A stretch of DNA of 64,000 nucleotides from a candidate division TA06 bacterium (GCA_016235665.1 JACRJI010000006.1:1-64000), one strand, 5' to 3'. Shown: positions 34,722 to 44,069, counted from the first letter of the stretch. Program-made: numbers and translations. Notes: a model not told the origin generated them from the letters alone.

Positions 34722-36818
34722 ATGAAACCAGTAGATTTTTCATGCCCTTCTCTGCCTGCTTTTACACTACGGCGGACAGGCTGGTTTCCTTATGGTATCC
34801 GGTTAATCCGGATCAGGAATCTAAAGTTTTTACTGCCGGCCGTTTTGATGATGGCCGGTCAGGCATTCTGCCAGATGACTTTGCACAAGGCTGCCGATCC
34901 AATGGGGCAGGATGTCTCCGGCGACCGGCAGGTGGTGGTGGCCGGAAGGGAGGCTTCCCAGCCTTTGGTGGTCCAGGTCACCAATGCCAAAGGCAAACCT
35001 CTGTCCGGGGTCAAAGTACTGTTCGATGTGGCCGGGGGCCAGGCTGCACGGCTGGATAGCACCCAGGCCAAAACCGATATCCAGGGCTATGCCCGGTGCC
35101 GGGTCACGTCCCTGACCGGTCCCCAGCCGGTCTACATCAACGCCTGGCTGGCTGGCAATCCGGAGCGGAGGGTGACCTTTACTCTGCACTCTTTTCTGCC
35201 TCACTGGTGGCTGTTCGCTCTGCTTGGTTCTTTGGGCGGGGTGGCCCTGTTCCTTTTCGGCCTGCGCTTCAGTTCCCGGGGCCTGCAAAAGGCGGCCGGG
35301 GTCAAGTTAAAGCAGATGCTGTGGAGCCTTACCGACAACAGCCTGATGGGGATGGGGGTGGGGGCCCTGGTGACGGTGATCATCCAGTCGTCCACCGCCA
35401 CCACCGTGATGCTGGTCTCGCTAACCAATGCCGGGCTGATCGGCCTGCGCCAGGTGCTGGGGGTGATCCTGGGGGCCGACATCGGCACCACCGTTACCGT
35501 TCAGCTGATTGCCTTCAAGCTTTCCGACTATTCCCTGATCCTGGTGGCTTTGGGGTTTTTATTGATGACCATTGCCGGCAAAAAGGCCTGGCGCTATTAT
35601 CCCCAGATAATGTTCGGGGCCGGGTTGATATTCTTTGGGCTTAAACTCACCTCCGAAGCCATCGCTCCGCTAAAAGTTTTGCCCTGGTTCACCCAGATGT
35701 TCCTGCACCTGGATGGACGGCCCCTGCTGGGCATTTTGATCGGCACGGCCTTTACCCTGCTGGTCCATTCCAGCGCCGCTACCATCGGGATCCTTCTGAC
35801 CCTGGCCTTTCAGGGACTGATCCCGCTGCCGGCCGCCATCCCGGTGATCATCGGGGCCAACATCGGCACCTGCGGCAGCGCCCTGATCGCTGCCTGGGGC
35901 CAGACCAAGGAGGCGGTGCTGGTGGCCTGGGGCCACACCATCTTCAAGGTCGGGGCCGGACTGCTGGCCTTCATTCTGATCAATCCCTTTACCTCATTGG
36001 TGCTCCGGATGGGCGGGGAACCGGCCCGGCAGATAGCCAACGCCCACACCTTGTTCAACCTGGCGGCGGCTTTGATCTTTCTGCCCTTCCTGATACCTTA
36101 CGAAAAACTGCTGCGGCGGATAGTCCCCGATCAGCTGGACCGCCCAAAAGCCTTCGGGCCAAAGTATTTGGATGAAAGGGTGCTGGAAACCCCGTCCCTG
36201 GCCATCGGGCAGGTCTCCCAGGAGATATTAAGAATGGCCGACATAGTCAAGGGAATGCTGGGCCGTTCCATGGAAGCCCTGGAGAAGAATGACACCCAGC
36301 TGCTGCAGCAATTGGTGGATGAAGACGACAAGGTGGACCTATTGGAGGAGGCCATCACGCCCTATGTGGCCAAGATCGCCCAGCAGGAACTTTCGGGCGA
36401 CCAGTCGGACCGGGGGATCAAACTCTTATATGTGGTCAACGATCTGGAGCATATCGGTGACGTGATCAGCAAAAACATCATGGGCCATGTCCGGAAAAAG
36501 ATCGACGGACAGTTGGCCTTTTCCCAGGAGGGCTTGTGTGACCTGCGGGATATCCACCGCCAGACCATGACCACCCTAGACCTGGCCATCGGGGCCTTTG
36601 CCGCCAATGATGCCGGGCTGGCCCGCCGGGCACTGGAGCGCAAGGATATTGTCTACGTCATGGAACGGGAGTTTTATAAAAAACATTTGGATCGGCTGCA
36701 AAAGGGTTTGAAGGAATCCCGGGAGACCAGCACCATTCACCTGGACCTGCTGAGCGACTTTGAACGGATAAACTTCAATGCCAGCCAGATGGGGGCTTCC
36801 ATCCTACCCAAGGAATAA
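34722..36818 (+). CDS. Na/Pi cotransporter-like protein with Ig-like N-terminus and PhoU C-terminus
   Basis: The 698-residue protein has three parts. First is a signal/TM segment (about 35-50). Next is a Big-1-like extracytoplasmic domain (about 65-150; KGKPLSGVKVLFDVAGG, then TDIQGYARCRVTS). Then comes the NptA/Na-Pi-2 core with its two QSSTA-type repeats (VIIQSSTATTVMLVS, LVHSSAATIGILLT). A PhoU-like helical region (about 490-690) ends it. Na/Pi-2 plus PhoU is common; the Ig-like N-terminus is unusual. Confidence 0.88.
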   Translation: MKPVDFSCPSLPAFTLRRTGWFPYGIRLIRIRNLKFLLPAVLMMAGQAFCQMTLHKAADPMGQDVSGDRQVVVAGREASQPLVVQVTNAKGKPLSGVKVLFDVAGGQAARLDSTQAKTDIQGYARCRVTSLTGPQPVYINAWLAGNPERRVTFTLHSFLPHWWLFALLGSLGGVALFLFGLRFSSRGLQKAAGVKLKQMLWSLTDNSLMGMGVGALVTVIIQSSTATTVMLVSLTNAGLIGLRQVLGVILGADIGTTVTVQLIAFKLSDYSLILVALGFLLMTIAGKKAWRYYPQIMFGAGLIFFGLKLTSEAIAPLKVLPWFTQMFLHLDGRPLLGILIGTAFTLLVHSSAATIGILLTLAFQGLIPLPAAIPVIIGANIGTCGSALIAAWGQTKEAVLVAWGHTIFKVGAGLLAFILINPFTSLVLRMGGEPARQIANAHTLFNLAAALIFLPFLIPYEKLLRRIVPDQLDRPKAFGPKYLDERVLETPSLAIGQVSQEILRMADIVKGMLGRSMEALEKNDTQLLQQLVDEDDKVDLLEEAITPYVAKIAQQELSGDQSDRGIKLLYVVNDLEHIGDVISKNIMGHVRKKIDGQLAFSQEGLCDLRDIHRQTMTTLDLAIGAFAANDAGLARRALERKDIVYVMEREFYKKHLDRLQKGLKESRETSTIHLDLLSDFERINFNASQMGASILPKE

Positions 36819-36880
36819 TGCCAGTTTAAAACCTTCAGGTTTCCCATGTCAAATTAACCCACCGGATATATGGAGGGATT

Positions 36881-37183
36881 ATGCCTAAATTGACCAATTA
36901 CATGGAACGGATAGTCAAGGAGGAACTGGCCCGGGTGATGCTGTCCCGGCCCGGGATCTGCAGCTGCCGGGTTTGCCAGCTGGACGTGATGGCCCTGGCC
37001 CTTAACCAGCTGCCATCGCAATACGTGGTCAGCGAGGGGGGGCACATCCATACCATGGTCAACATGGCCCACGACCAGTTCAAAACCCAGGTGCTGGTGG
37101 CCATCGTCAACGCAATCAATTCGGTCAGCACTCATCCCCGCCACAAGCTGAAAAAGGGCCTGAACACAGTCACCCGGCAATAA
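36881..37183 (+). CDS. ComFB-domain protein
   Basis: The 100-residue protein has the ComFB pattern: an N-terminal helix, CSCRVCQLDVMALALNQLPS with a Cys cluster, and a C-terminal HPRH. ComFB proteins were named in the Bacillus comF operon, and cyanobacterial members are reported to bind cyclic di-GMP. No competence gene is nearby. GGAGG lies directly before the ATG. Confidence 0.85.
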   Translation: MPKLTNYMERIVKEELARVMLSRPGICSCRVCQLDVMALALNQLPSQYVVSEGGHIHTMVNMAHDQFKTQVLVAIVNAINSVSTHPRHKLKKGLNTVTRQ

Positions 37184-37244
37184 ACGCCTTGGCCTTGACC
37201 CAGGACGTGTCCAACTTCGCAACTGTATTTTTATTTCAAAACGG

Positions 37245-37273
37245 TTGACAAACAGGTAAATTTAAAGTATCAT
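37245..37273 (+). promoter_or_regulatory. Sigma70-type promoter upstream of 37390
   Basis: TTGACA (37245-37250) and TATCAT (37268-37273) are spaced by 17 bp. The predicted start is about 110 bp before the small acidic ORF at 37390 and would also serve the PorV/PorQ-like gene. The rest of the 206-bp gap shows nothing else convincing. Confidence 0.7.
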
Positions 37274-37389
37274 ATTTTTACAGGGTGTTTTCAAGGTTTC
37301 CATATATTGTAAAAAGCCCGGGCCGGGGCAAATTTTCAAGGAGAGAACTGTGTACCTTTACGGTGATTAATATTTAGCGAAAGAAATCA

Positions 37390-37728
37390 ATGACTTATTT
37401 TAAAAGCTACATCAAGAACAAGATCGTACCCCAAAAATGCTGGGATGACATCTTTGAACTGCTGGCCAGCGTCAGCAGTCCCGATGTTGAGGACTGGCTG
37501 GAGGAGCGTGGGCAGAGCGGTTTTACCATCGAGGAATTCATATATTTCCTGAATTCGCTGGACGAGGAAGAGATCCAGGACTGGCTTTGGGAACACCGGG
37601 AGGATTTTTCGGCGGTGCTCTCCCGCCCATCATTCAATTTTGACGACAGCCGAATGGTGGATTCCAACAATCGCTGGTGTAACGTGCTGTTCCTGTCGGC
37701 CAATAAAAGATCTGATATTAAGGAGTAA
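37390..37728 (+). CDS. Hypothetical small acidic protein
   Basis: I do not recognise this 112-residue protein. It is acidic, rich in Trp, Glu and Asp, and mostly helical (DVEDWLEERGQSGFTIEEF and EEEIQDWLWEHRED), with no signal peptide or membrane helix. It lies 5 bp before the PorV/PorQ-like gene and shares its promoter. Confidence 0.7.
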   Translation: MTYFKSYIKNKIVPQKCWDDIFELLASVSSPDVEDWLEERGQSGFTIEEFIYFLNSLDEEEIQDWLWEHREDFSAVLSRPSFNFDDSRMVDSNNRWCNVLFLSANKRSDIKE

Positions 37729-37733
37729 AAACC

Positions 37734-38708
37734 ATGAAGAAGACCCTCCTGTTCCTGGCGGTAATGACGTCGTCGGCAGTGTTTGCTTTGGCTCAGGATT
37801 GCGGGTTCTCATTTCTGCGGCTGCCCCTCAAGGCCCGGGCCGTATCCATGGGCGAAGCCCTGGTTGGGGCTTCCGACGACCTGGCCGGACTGCCATACAA
37901 TCCAGCCGGTTTGTCGCTGATCAATACCAGGCAGGGTTCGGCCGGCTACACCAATTATGCCGCCGACATCCAGGCCGGCAGCATCAACTATGTCCAGCCC
38001 CGGGACCAATGGAGCACATACAGCGTCGGGATCTCCTACCTCAACAGCGGCTCCATCAAAGAGACTACCCTGGACCTGCCCACAGGCACCGGAAACACCT
38101 TCAGTTATAATACACTGGCACTGTCGCTGGGATACGGCCGGATAATAAACTCACAGCTTTTTGCCGGGGCCGCGCTGAAAGGGGTCTACGACAAGGTGCA
38201 GGAATACTCGGCCTCCGCGGTGGCCGTGGACCTGGGGGTGTTGTACGAGATCGACATGGATCAGGCTGCCAGAGCGCTGTTCAAAGCCAAGAGTTCCCGC
38301 AATTACGGCAGCAGCCTGACCGCCGGGTTTTCGGTGCTGAATCTGGGCGTGGCCGCCAAGGCCTTCGTCACCGAAAAGGAGAAACTTCCCCTGACCTTTC
38401 GGGGTGGGCTGGCTTACCGGCCGGTAATGAACCGGTTGACAATTGCCCTGGCGGCATCCAAGGTTGTGGATACAGGGGTCCAGGCTCAGCTGGGCTTGGA
38501 GTATTTTGTCAGGGAGGCTTTGGCCCTCCGGCTGGGATATAACGGCGTCATGGGGGAGATAGAGACAGGCTCCAATCTTGACGACATTACTGGGTGGGCC
38601 TGCGGCCTGGGTGTCTGCATAAAAAAATATCGTTTTGACGTGGCCTACACCCCCATGGCCGGCCTGGGTAAACTGCCCTTGCGGGCTGACATCTCGGTGG
38701 AGTTTTAA
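37734..38708 (+). CDS. PorV/PorQ-like outer-membrane protein
   Basis: The 324-residue protein has a signal peptide (MKKTLLFLAVMTSSAVFALA) and the motif LKARAVSMGEALVGASDDLAGLPYNPAGLS, typical of the PorV/PorQ (UPF0164) beta-barrel family. The rest shows alternating barrel strands ending in Phe. In type IX secretion PorV shuttles cargo at the outer membrane. In other FCB groups relatives act without a full T9SS. No other T9SS core gene is in the window. Confidence 0.82.
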   Translation: MKKTLLFLAVMTSSAVFALAQDCGFSFLRLPLKARAVSMGEALVGASDDLAGLPYNPAGLSLINTRQGSAGYTNYAADIQAGSINYVQPRDQWSTYSVGISYLNSGSIKETTLDLPTGTGNTFSYNTLALSLGYGRIINSQLFAGAALKGVYDKVQEYSASAVAVDLGVLYEIDMDQAARALFKAKSSRNYGSSLTAGFSVLNLGVAAKAFVTEKEKLPLTFRGGLAYRPVMNRLTIALAASKVVDTGVQAQLGLEYFVREALALRLGYNGVMGEIETGSNLDDITGWACGLGVCIKKYRFDVAYTPMAGLGKLPLRADISVEF

Positions 38709-38722
38709 ACAGGCATTTTAAC

Positions 38723-38747
38723 GGGCGGCTTTAAAACCGCCCTTTTT
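38723..38747 (+). terminator. Terminator after the PorV/PorQ-like gene
   Basis: GGGCGG (38723-38728) and CCGCCC (38737-38742) pair across an A/T-rich loop and are followed by TTTTT. It lies 14 bp past the stop codon. Confidence 0.85.
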
Positions 38748-38774
38748 AAATCAACCGCATCCGGATCCCGTGGC

Positions 38775-39863
38775 ATGAGCAATTCCGAGTTCATAGAAAT
38801 TATAAACGACCAGCCGGAACACAGCGGGACAGGGGTCTATGCCTGGAACCTTTACCGGAACCTCAAAGACCTGACGCCGGTGAAAATGGCCTATTATAAC
38901 AGCCAAAAAGGCAATTGCGAGTTCTACGGGGCCAGGGGGCTGGAGTCCACTATAAATGTCGGGATCAAGAGCCCCAAACCGCTTTTTTGGCGGCAGTGCA
39001 GCCGGTCTTACCGGCATCAAAAGAATGTCCATACTCTCAGCCAGAACCTGTCGTTCTTAAAGGCCGGCGAAAAAAGAATAGTCACCTGCCTGGACCTGAT
39101 CCCCCTTTTCATGCCCTCGTCTCTGCTTGAGAAATGCTGGAGGACCTTTCTCTACTCGGGGATAAAGAAAGCCGACCATGTGATATCAATCTCCCAAGCC
39201 ACCAAGAACGACCTGGTAAGGGTTTTCAAAATGGATCCCCAAAAAATCACCCCGGTCTTGCTGGGAGTTACACCTGAATACAAACCGTACAGCAAAACTG
39301 CCAGCCGGCAGCTATTGGGGCTTTCCCTGGATGAAAAGGTAATTTTGCAGGTGGGCACCTCCGCGCCCCGGAAGAATTTTATCACGGTACTTAAGGCCTT
39401 TAGCCAGATTTCCCGGGAAAATTCCCATGCCAGACTGGTCAAAGTAGGCCCGGCCGGGAAAGGGGATCTGGAGTTCATCGCCCGGGAAAATATTTCCTCC
39501 AGGGTCCTGGTCAGGGAATCGGTGGCCAAGGAACATTTGCCGCATTATTATGCCGCCGCCGATGTCTTTGTTTTTCCCTCTCTGTACGAAGGATTCGGCC
39601 TGCCGGCGTTGGAGGCCATGGCCTGCGGTTGCCCGGTCATAGCCGCCGATAATTCATCCATTCCCGAAGTGGTGAGCGGGGCCGGGATAATGATCGATCC
39701 CCTGAATGACATATTATGGAGGGAAAAGATCCTTTGGGTCCTGTCGGACCAGAGTTTGTCACAAAAAATGACGGCCGAGGGGTTGAAACAAGCCAGGCTT
39801 TTTACCTGGCAGAAGACCGCAGAGGAAACGTTTAAGGTTTATCGAAAAATGTTTAATCAATAG
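38775..39863 (+). CDS. Glycosyltransferase, GT4-type
   Basis: The 362-residue GT-B enzyme has the C-terminal nucleotide-sugar motif FPSLYEGFGLPALEAMACGCPVIA and the N-terminal GTGVYAW loop. No signal peptide is seen, so it probably acts on the cytoplasmic face of the membrane. It has its own terminator and is separate from the following methyltransferase unit. The sugar and acceptor are unknown. Confidence 0.88.
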   Translation: MSNSEFIEIINDQPEHSGTGVYAWNLYRNLKDLTPVKMAYYNSQKGNCEFYGARGLESTINVGIKSPKPLFWRQCSRSYRHQKNVHTLSQNLSFLKAGEKRIVTCLDLIPLFMPSSLLEKCWRTFLYSGIKKADHVISISQATKNDLVRVFKMDPQKITPVLLGVTPEYKPYSKTASRQLLGLSLDEKVILQVGTSAPRKNFITVLKAFSQISRENSHARLVKVGPAGKGDLEFIARENISSRVLVRESVAKEHLPHYYAAADVFVFPSLYEGFGLPALEAMACGCPVIAADNSSIPEVVSGAGIMIDPLNDILWREKILWVLSDQSLSQKMTAEGLKQARLFTWQKTAEETFKVYRKMFNQ

Positions 39864-39893
39864 GACAAAACGGATCATTTCCAACAAGGGTAT

Positions 39894-39927
39894 GGCAGGC
39901 TTTATGAAGAAGGCCTGCCCATTTTTT
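39894..39927 (+). terminator. Terminator after the glycosyltransferase
   Basis: GGCAGGC (39894-39900) pairs with GCCTGCC (39913-39919), extended by CTT/AAG with a bulge, and is followed by ATTTTTTATT. It lies 30 bp beyond the stop. Confidence 0.88.
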
Positions 39928-39928
39928 A

Positions 39929-39958
39929 TTGACCTGATTTGAATAATTGTGGTATAGT
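39929..39958 (+). promoter_or_regulatory. Sigma70-type promoter for the methyltransferase operon
   Basis: TTGACC (39929-39934) and TATAGT (39953-39958) are separated by 18 bp. This follows directly on the terminator and lies about 50 bp before the GTG of the methyltransferase gene. Confidence 0.65.
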
Positions 39959-40006
39959 TACATTAAGCTATATAACAAAACCATAAATTGTTTTAAACCG
40001 GAGTAA

Positions 40007-40666
40007 GTGAAAGAAGACAGTTATTATAAACAGCGGGTGGAGGCAGAGGTCACCAAAAGAACCTACCTCTCGTCCAAATATTCCGACTGGCATCAGGAGA
40101 TATTAAGCTATGCCAAGGGAACCGTGCTTGATCTGGGAGCCGGCGACGGGGCGTTCACCAGCCCGATGGCGCTGCAGGGATTGAGGGTTGTAGCCTGCGA
40201 TCTTTCCAGGACCCGCCTGCAAAATCTAAAGACCAGCACCTCCGAATTGGTCGAACTGGATGCAACGGCAATTCCGTTCAAACAGTCAGCCTTTGATACT
40301 GTGTTATTCGTAGAAGTGCTGGAACACTTGCCGGATAGGGCAGCCCAGCAAAAACTGCTGGCGGAACTGGGCCAAGTCCTTAAGCGAGATGGTGTCATAG
40401 TGATTACCACTCCAAACCGTCCGGTTTATAGGTTCATGAGCTTCCTCTGGAAATGGTTCGGAGGCCAGGAGCCTGACCCCACCCATTATGCCGAACTGAG
40501 CTGGCCGGAACTGGAGGAACTTTGCCGGGAGACGTTTGACATAAGCTATGTTCGGGGGAAAGCCGGTCTGATCCCGGTCAAAGCAGTGCAAAAATACTTT
40601 TCCAAATATTTGTTTTTGTGTTACGATATCATGGTAGTGCTGAAACATAAGTCAAAGACAGTATGA
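40007..40666 (+). CDS. Class I SAM-dependent methyltransferase
   Basis: The 219-residue protein has motif I VLDLGAGDGAFTSPMAL, motif II (RVVACDLSRTRL) and VEVLEHLPDR, as in UbiE/Methyltransf_11. The start is GTG at 40007, after CCGGAG. The stop overlaps the next start (ATGA at 40663-40666). Its place in an operon with a flippase-like protein and YfhO suggests modification of a lipid or glycan; the substrate is not known. Confidence 0.85.
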   Translation: MKEDSYYKQRVEAEVTKRTYLSSKYSDWHQEILSYAKGTVLDLGAGDGAFTSPMALQGLRVVACDLSRTRLQNLKTSTSELVELDATAIPFKQSAFDTVLFVEVLEHLPDRAAQQKLLAELGQVLKRDGVIVITTPNRPVYRFMSFLWKWFGGQEPDPTHYAELSWPELEELCRETFDISYVRGKAGLIPVKAVQKYFSKYLFLCYDIMVVLKHKSKTV

Positions 40667-41577
40667 AGCGCTTTTTATCAGGGACGGCCCTAAAAAAAGC
40701 CGCCGCCTTTTTGGTGATCCTTGTCATTGCCTATTTCCTGGGAAGGCAGTTATACAGTGGCTGGCAGGATATTCCTTTTTCCAGCCTAAAGTTCAATTAT
40801 TTCTGGCTGGTCTTCTCATACCTGGGTTTGTTTGCTTCTTTCGCCTGCTCAATAAAAGCCTGGGAGATCATTCTGGAAGGGCTGGGATCCAAGATGAGCT
40901 TTACCCGGTCATGGTGGGTGATCACTGCTTCCTTCCTAGCAAAATATATTCCCGGGCATGTCTGGGCTGTGGGCGGCAGGATGATACTGTGCAAGGCCGA
41001 GGGCATCTCCGAAAAGATCAGCGGTACGGCCATGATCATAGAAATGATGGGCCTTTTGCTGGGTTCTCTTTTGGCAGGCATAGCCGGCATTCCCTTTCTC
41101 TTAACCCAGGGAGTTCCTTCATGGGTCTGGCTGATGACCGTTCCGGCTGGGGTTTTGTTGATTCTTTTGTTCTCCCCTTTGCTTTTCTCCCTCTTGCGCT
41201 GGTCGGCCAAAATAATCCTGAAGCGGGAGGTAGCACTGGCCGCCAGCCCCGCCAGGTTTGGTGCGGCAGTGTTGTTGTATTTTATCTCCGCCCTGATTCA
41301 GGGGGCGGCATTCTTCTGCCTGATCCGTGCCATATATCCCATCGGCCTAAAATTCCTGCCGGGAGCCATAGGCCTTTATAACGGAGCCTGGGCGGTGGGT
41401 TTTTTAAGCCTGATAACTCCCGGCGGGTTGGGGGTAAGGGAAGGGGCCATGGCCTTTTTATTGGAATATTTCATCCCGGTTCCGCTGGCGATCATCATCT
41501 CGATCCTGGCCAGATTGTGGATCACGCTGTTTGAGGTTCTGGTGGCCTTGATCGGTTTGAAATTCAGAAAACAGTAA
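40663..41577 (+). CDS. UPF0104/LPG-synthase-TM-type membrane protein
   Basis: The 304-residue protein has about eight hydrophobic helices and the family motif SFLAKYIPGHVWAVGGRM plus ITPGGLGVREGAMAFLL. This is the lysylphosphatidylglycerol synthetase/flippase transmembrane domain (YbhN-like, PF03706) without the synthetase half. Members are thought to move or modify lipids. It is translationally coupled to the methyltransferase and lies 12 bp before YfhO. Confidence 0.86.
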   Translation: MKRFLSGTALKKAAAFLVILVIAYFLGRQLYSGWQDIPFSSLKFNYFWLVFSYLGLFASFACSIKAWEIILEGLGSKMSFTRSWWVITASFLAKYIPGHVWAVGGRMILCKAEGISEKISGTAMIIEMMGLLLGSLLAGIAGIPFLLTQGVPSWVWLMTVPAGVLLILLFSPLLFSLLRWSAKIILKREVALAASPARFGAAVLLYFISALIQGAAFFCLIRAIYPIGLKFLPGAIGLYNGAWAVGFLSLITPGGLGVREGAMAFLLEYFIPVPLAIIISILARLWITLFEVLVALIGLKFRKQ

Positions 41578-41589
41578 TTAGAAAAGATC

Positions 41590-44028
41590 ATGAAGAAAAA
41601 ACAAAATCCCAAAGCAATACCGGCCACTACAACTCCGGTTCTGGCAAGCGGTGATCTGTTGAACAATTTTTGGCTGGCGGCCGGTCTTCTACTGGCCATG
41701 AGCCTGCTTTTTTTCAACCGGGCGCTGTTATCCGGACAGATGCTTTTCGGCAGCGATTTCGTGGCAGGCGGGTATATGACCCGTAATTTCATCGTGGAAA
41801 GCATAAAACAATTTGGGACAGTACCATTGTGGGATCCCCAGATATACGGCGGAGTGCCTTTGGCCAGCGTAGGAACCATGTCCGGCGATTACTGGTACTT
41901 TCCGATGACCGTTTTATACTGGCTTAAGCTGGCGCCGGAAAAGATCGTCGCCGCCAGTTATTTTCTGCATGTACTGCTGGCCGGCATTGGAACCTACCTA
42001 TTCCTGAGGGCCAAGCGCTTTTCCGGCACAGCCTCATTTATTTCAGCCGTGGGTTACATGTTCACCGGTTCCATGGTCAGCCTGATCTATGCCGGTCACG
42101 ACGCCAAGATCGCGGTCTCGGCCCTGCTGCCGTGGCTGCTGCTGTTCATAGATAAAACAGTGGATACCCGGAAGCTTTTATGGGCATTGCTGGCCGGGTT
42201 GGTGATCGGCCTGTCTCTGATGTCGCCCCACGTTCAGATGTCCTATTACCTGCTTTTAGCAGGATTCTTTTTTGCCCTGGCCAGAATATATCAGAGATTC
42301 AAGGCCGACAAGAATAGGAACAACGTCCTTAAAACCGTCGGGCTGGGCCTGGCCATGCTTGTGACCGGTTTCTCGCTTTACGCGGTCCAGGCGTTGACCC
42401 TGCAGGACTACATCAAATTCTCGGCCCGGGGCCAGGACAAAGGGTATGCTTATGCCACCTCATATTCCATGCCGCCGGAAGAGACAATCAACATCGTCTG
42501 GCCGGAGTTCTCCGGGATGTTAGACAAGGATTCCGGCGAACGCCCCACCCATTGGTACTGGGGCCGACGCGACCTTAAACTTCACACCGAATACGTCGGG
42601 GTGATCCCATTTCTGCTGGCCCTGATCGGATTGATATACAGCAAAAGGAAAAAGCTGAAACTGTTCTTCATATTACTCGGGATATTTGCCCTGATCGTGG
42701 CCTTCGGCGGATTTACTCCGTTGTATTACCTGGTCTATTATCTTATCCCCGGAATGTCAAAGTTTCGCAGTCCGGCCATGATCTTCAACCTGTTCTCCTT
42801 CGCCGTGGCGGTGCTGGCGGCCGCAGGGGTCCAATCGCTGATGGAGGGCCAGTTTGGCAAAAAACTATTCCGCCACCTGCTGATCGGACTGGGTTCAGTA
42901 TTGCTGCTGGGTTTTGTTTTTACCGGAGCCAAGGACGGAATGACCTCAATGCTTTCCGGGTTTGCCGCCCGGGGCTGGGGCGCCCAAGCCTTGTGGCAGG
43001 GTTACGGGGAAATGGTCAAGGGATACTGGATAGCTTTTGTGATCCTGCTGATGGGGGTTCTGCTGATCTGGCTGTTGGCAAAACGGAAAGTTTCCCTGAC
43101 CTGGTGGACAGCCATGGCCGGTCTGCTGATATTTGCCGAAATGTGGAGGGTGGATGCCAAGTTCATGAAAGCGGTTTCCCCCGCAGACTATTTTTCCAAA
43201 GACGAAGTGGTCCGGGTGCTGAAAAGTGACAAATCCCTTTACCGGGTGATGCCCTTGCAGGTACATCAGTCCGGGAATTATCTTAAACTATTCAATATCC
43301 AGACCGTCGGCGGAGAGAGCCCCAACCCCCTGCGTCGGTATAACGAATTTGTGGGGATCAACGCCCAAAGGCTGCTGCCGGATTTTCACAACATCCTGGA
43401 CATGAACGGGCTTAATTTCATGTCCATTCTGGGAGTAAAATACCTTTTACTGCAGCAGCCTTTGAACCATCCAGATTTCACGATTTACGATTCCTGCTAT
43501 GGAGGGCAGGTCAAGATATACCAGTACCAAAAAGCCCTGCCCCGGGCCTGGTTAGCTGGAAATTACGAAGTGATCGCCAGGGAAACGGAGATCCTGGAAC
43601 GCATCAAACAGCCAGGCTTTGATCCCTCCCGAAGCGTTATTTTGGAAGAACAGCCGGAGGGGTTCGTTTCCGCCAAACAGGTCCCGGGAAACGTAGTGAT
43701 CGATGAATACCAGCCCAACCAGATAAAACTATCAGTTGAAGTCTTGGCCCCGGCCATAATGGTGATCAGCGAAAACCATTACCCGGCCTGGCAGGCTTAT
43801 CTGGATGGCCAGCCGGTCAAAACCTACCGGGCCGACTACACTTTCCGGGCGGTTGTGGTGCCGGCCGGAAAGCACAAAGTTGAGTTTAAGTACCAGTCTA
43901 CGCCGTACAATACAGGACGGGCCATAAGTCTTATCTCTGCGCTGGTTGTGCTGTTGGGAATAATCGGGCTGGGCGCCTGGGAACTGGCCGGAAACAAAAG
44001 GAAAAAAGCAGAAGAGATTGCTTCATAA
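41590..44028 (+). CDS. YfhO-family membrane protein
   Basis: The 812-residue protein has about twelve membrane helices and a soluble C-terminal domain (about 510-770). The N-terminal part has DPQIYGGVPLASV, typical of YfhO/GT-C-like proteins, in which B. subtilis YfhO helps glycosylate teichoic acid. The C-terminal ISENHYPAWQAYLDGQPV is also characteristic. With the neighbouring genes it probably acts on a polyprenyl-linked sugar at the outer face of the inner membrane. Confidence 0.88.
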   Translation: MKKKQNPKAIPATTTPVLASGDLLNNFWLAAGLLLAMSLLFFNRALLSGQMLFGSDFVAGGYMTRNFIVESIKQFGTVPLWDPQIYGGVPLASVGTMSGDYWYFPMTVLYWLKLAPEKIVAASYFLHVLLAGIGTYLFLRAKRFSGTASFISAVGYMFTGSMVSLIYAGHDAKIAVSALLPWLLLFIDKTVDTRKLLWALLAGLVIGLSLMSPHVQMSYYLLLAGFFFALARIYQRFKADKNRNNVLKTVGLGLAMLVTGFSLYAVQALTLQDYIKFSARGQDKGYAYATSYSMPPEETINIVWPEFSGMLDKDSGERPTHWYWGRRDLKLHTEYVGVIPFLLALIGLIYSKRKKLKLFFILLGIFALIVAFGGFTPLYYLVYYLIPGMSKFRSPAMIFNLFSFAVAVLAAAGVQSLMEGQFGKKLFRHLLIGLGSVLLLGFVFTGAKDGMTSMLSGFAARGWGAQALWQGYGEMVKGYWIAFVILLMGVLLIWLLAKRKVSLTWWTAMAGLLIFAEMWRVDAKFMKAVSPADYFSKDEVVRVLKSDKSLYRVMPLQVHQSGNYLKLFNIQTVGGESPNPLRRYNEFVGINAQRLLPDFHNILDMNGLNFMSILGVKYLLLQQPLNHPDFTIYDSCYGGQVKIYQYQKALPRAWLAGNYEVIARETEILERIKQPGFDPSRSVILEEQPEGFVSAKQVPGNVVIDEYQPNQIKLSVEVLAPAIMVISENHYPAWQAYLDGQPVKTYRADYTFRAVVVPAGKHKVEFKYQSTPYNTGRAISLISALVVLLGIIGLGAWELAGNKRKKAEEIAS

Positions 44029-44040
44029 AACAGATGTAAA

Positions 44041-44069
44041 AAAGCCCCCCGCCAAAGGCGGGGGGCTTT
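44041..44069. terminator. Bidirectional terminator between YfhO and GIY-YIG genes
   Basis: AAAGCCCCCCGCC (44041-44053) and GGCGGGGGGCTTT (44057-44069) form a perfect 13-bp stem with an AAA loop, with A-runs on the left and T-runs on the right. It serves the plus-strand YfhO gene and the converging minus-strand GIY-YIG gene, whose stop codon it overlaps. The CCGCC-AAA-GGCGG core matches the palindromic elements elsewhere in the window. Confidence 0.9.
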
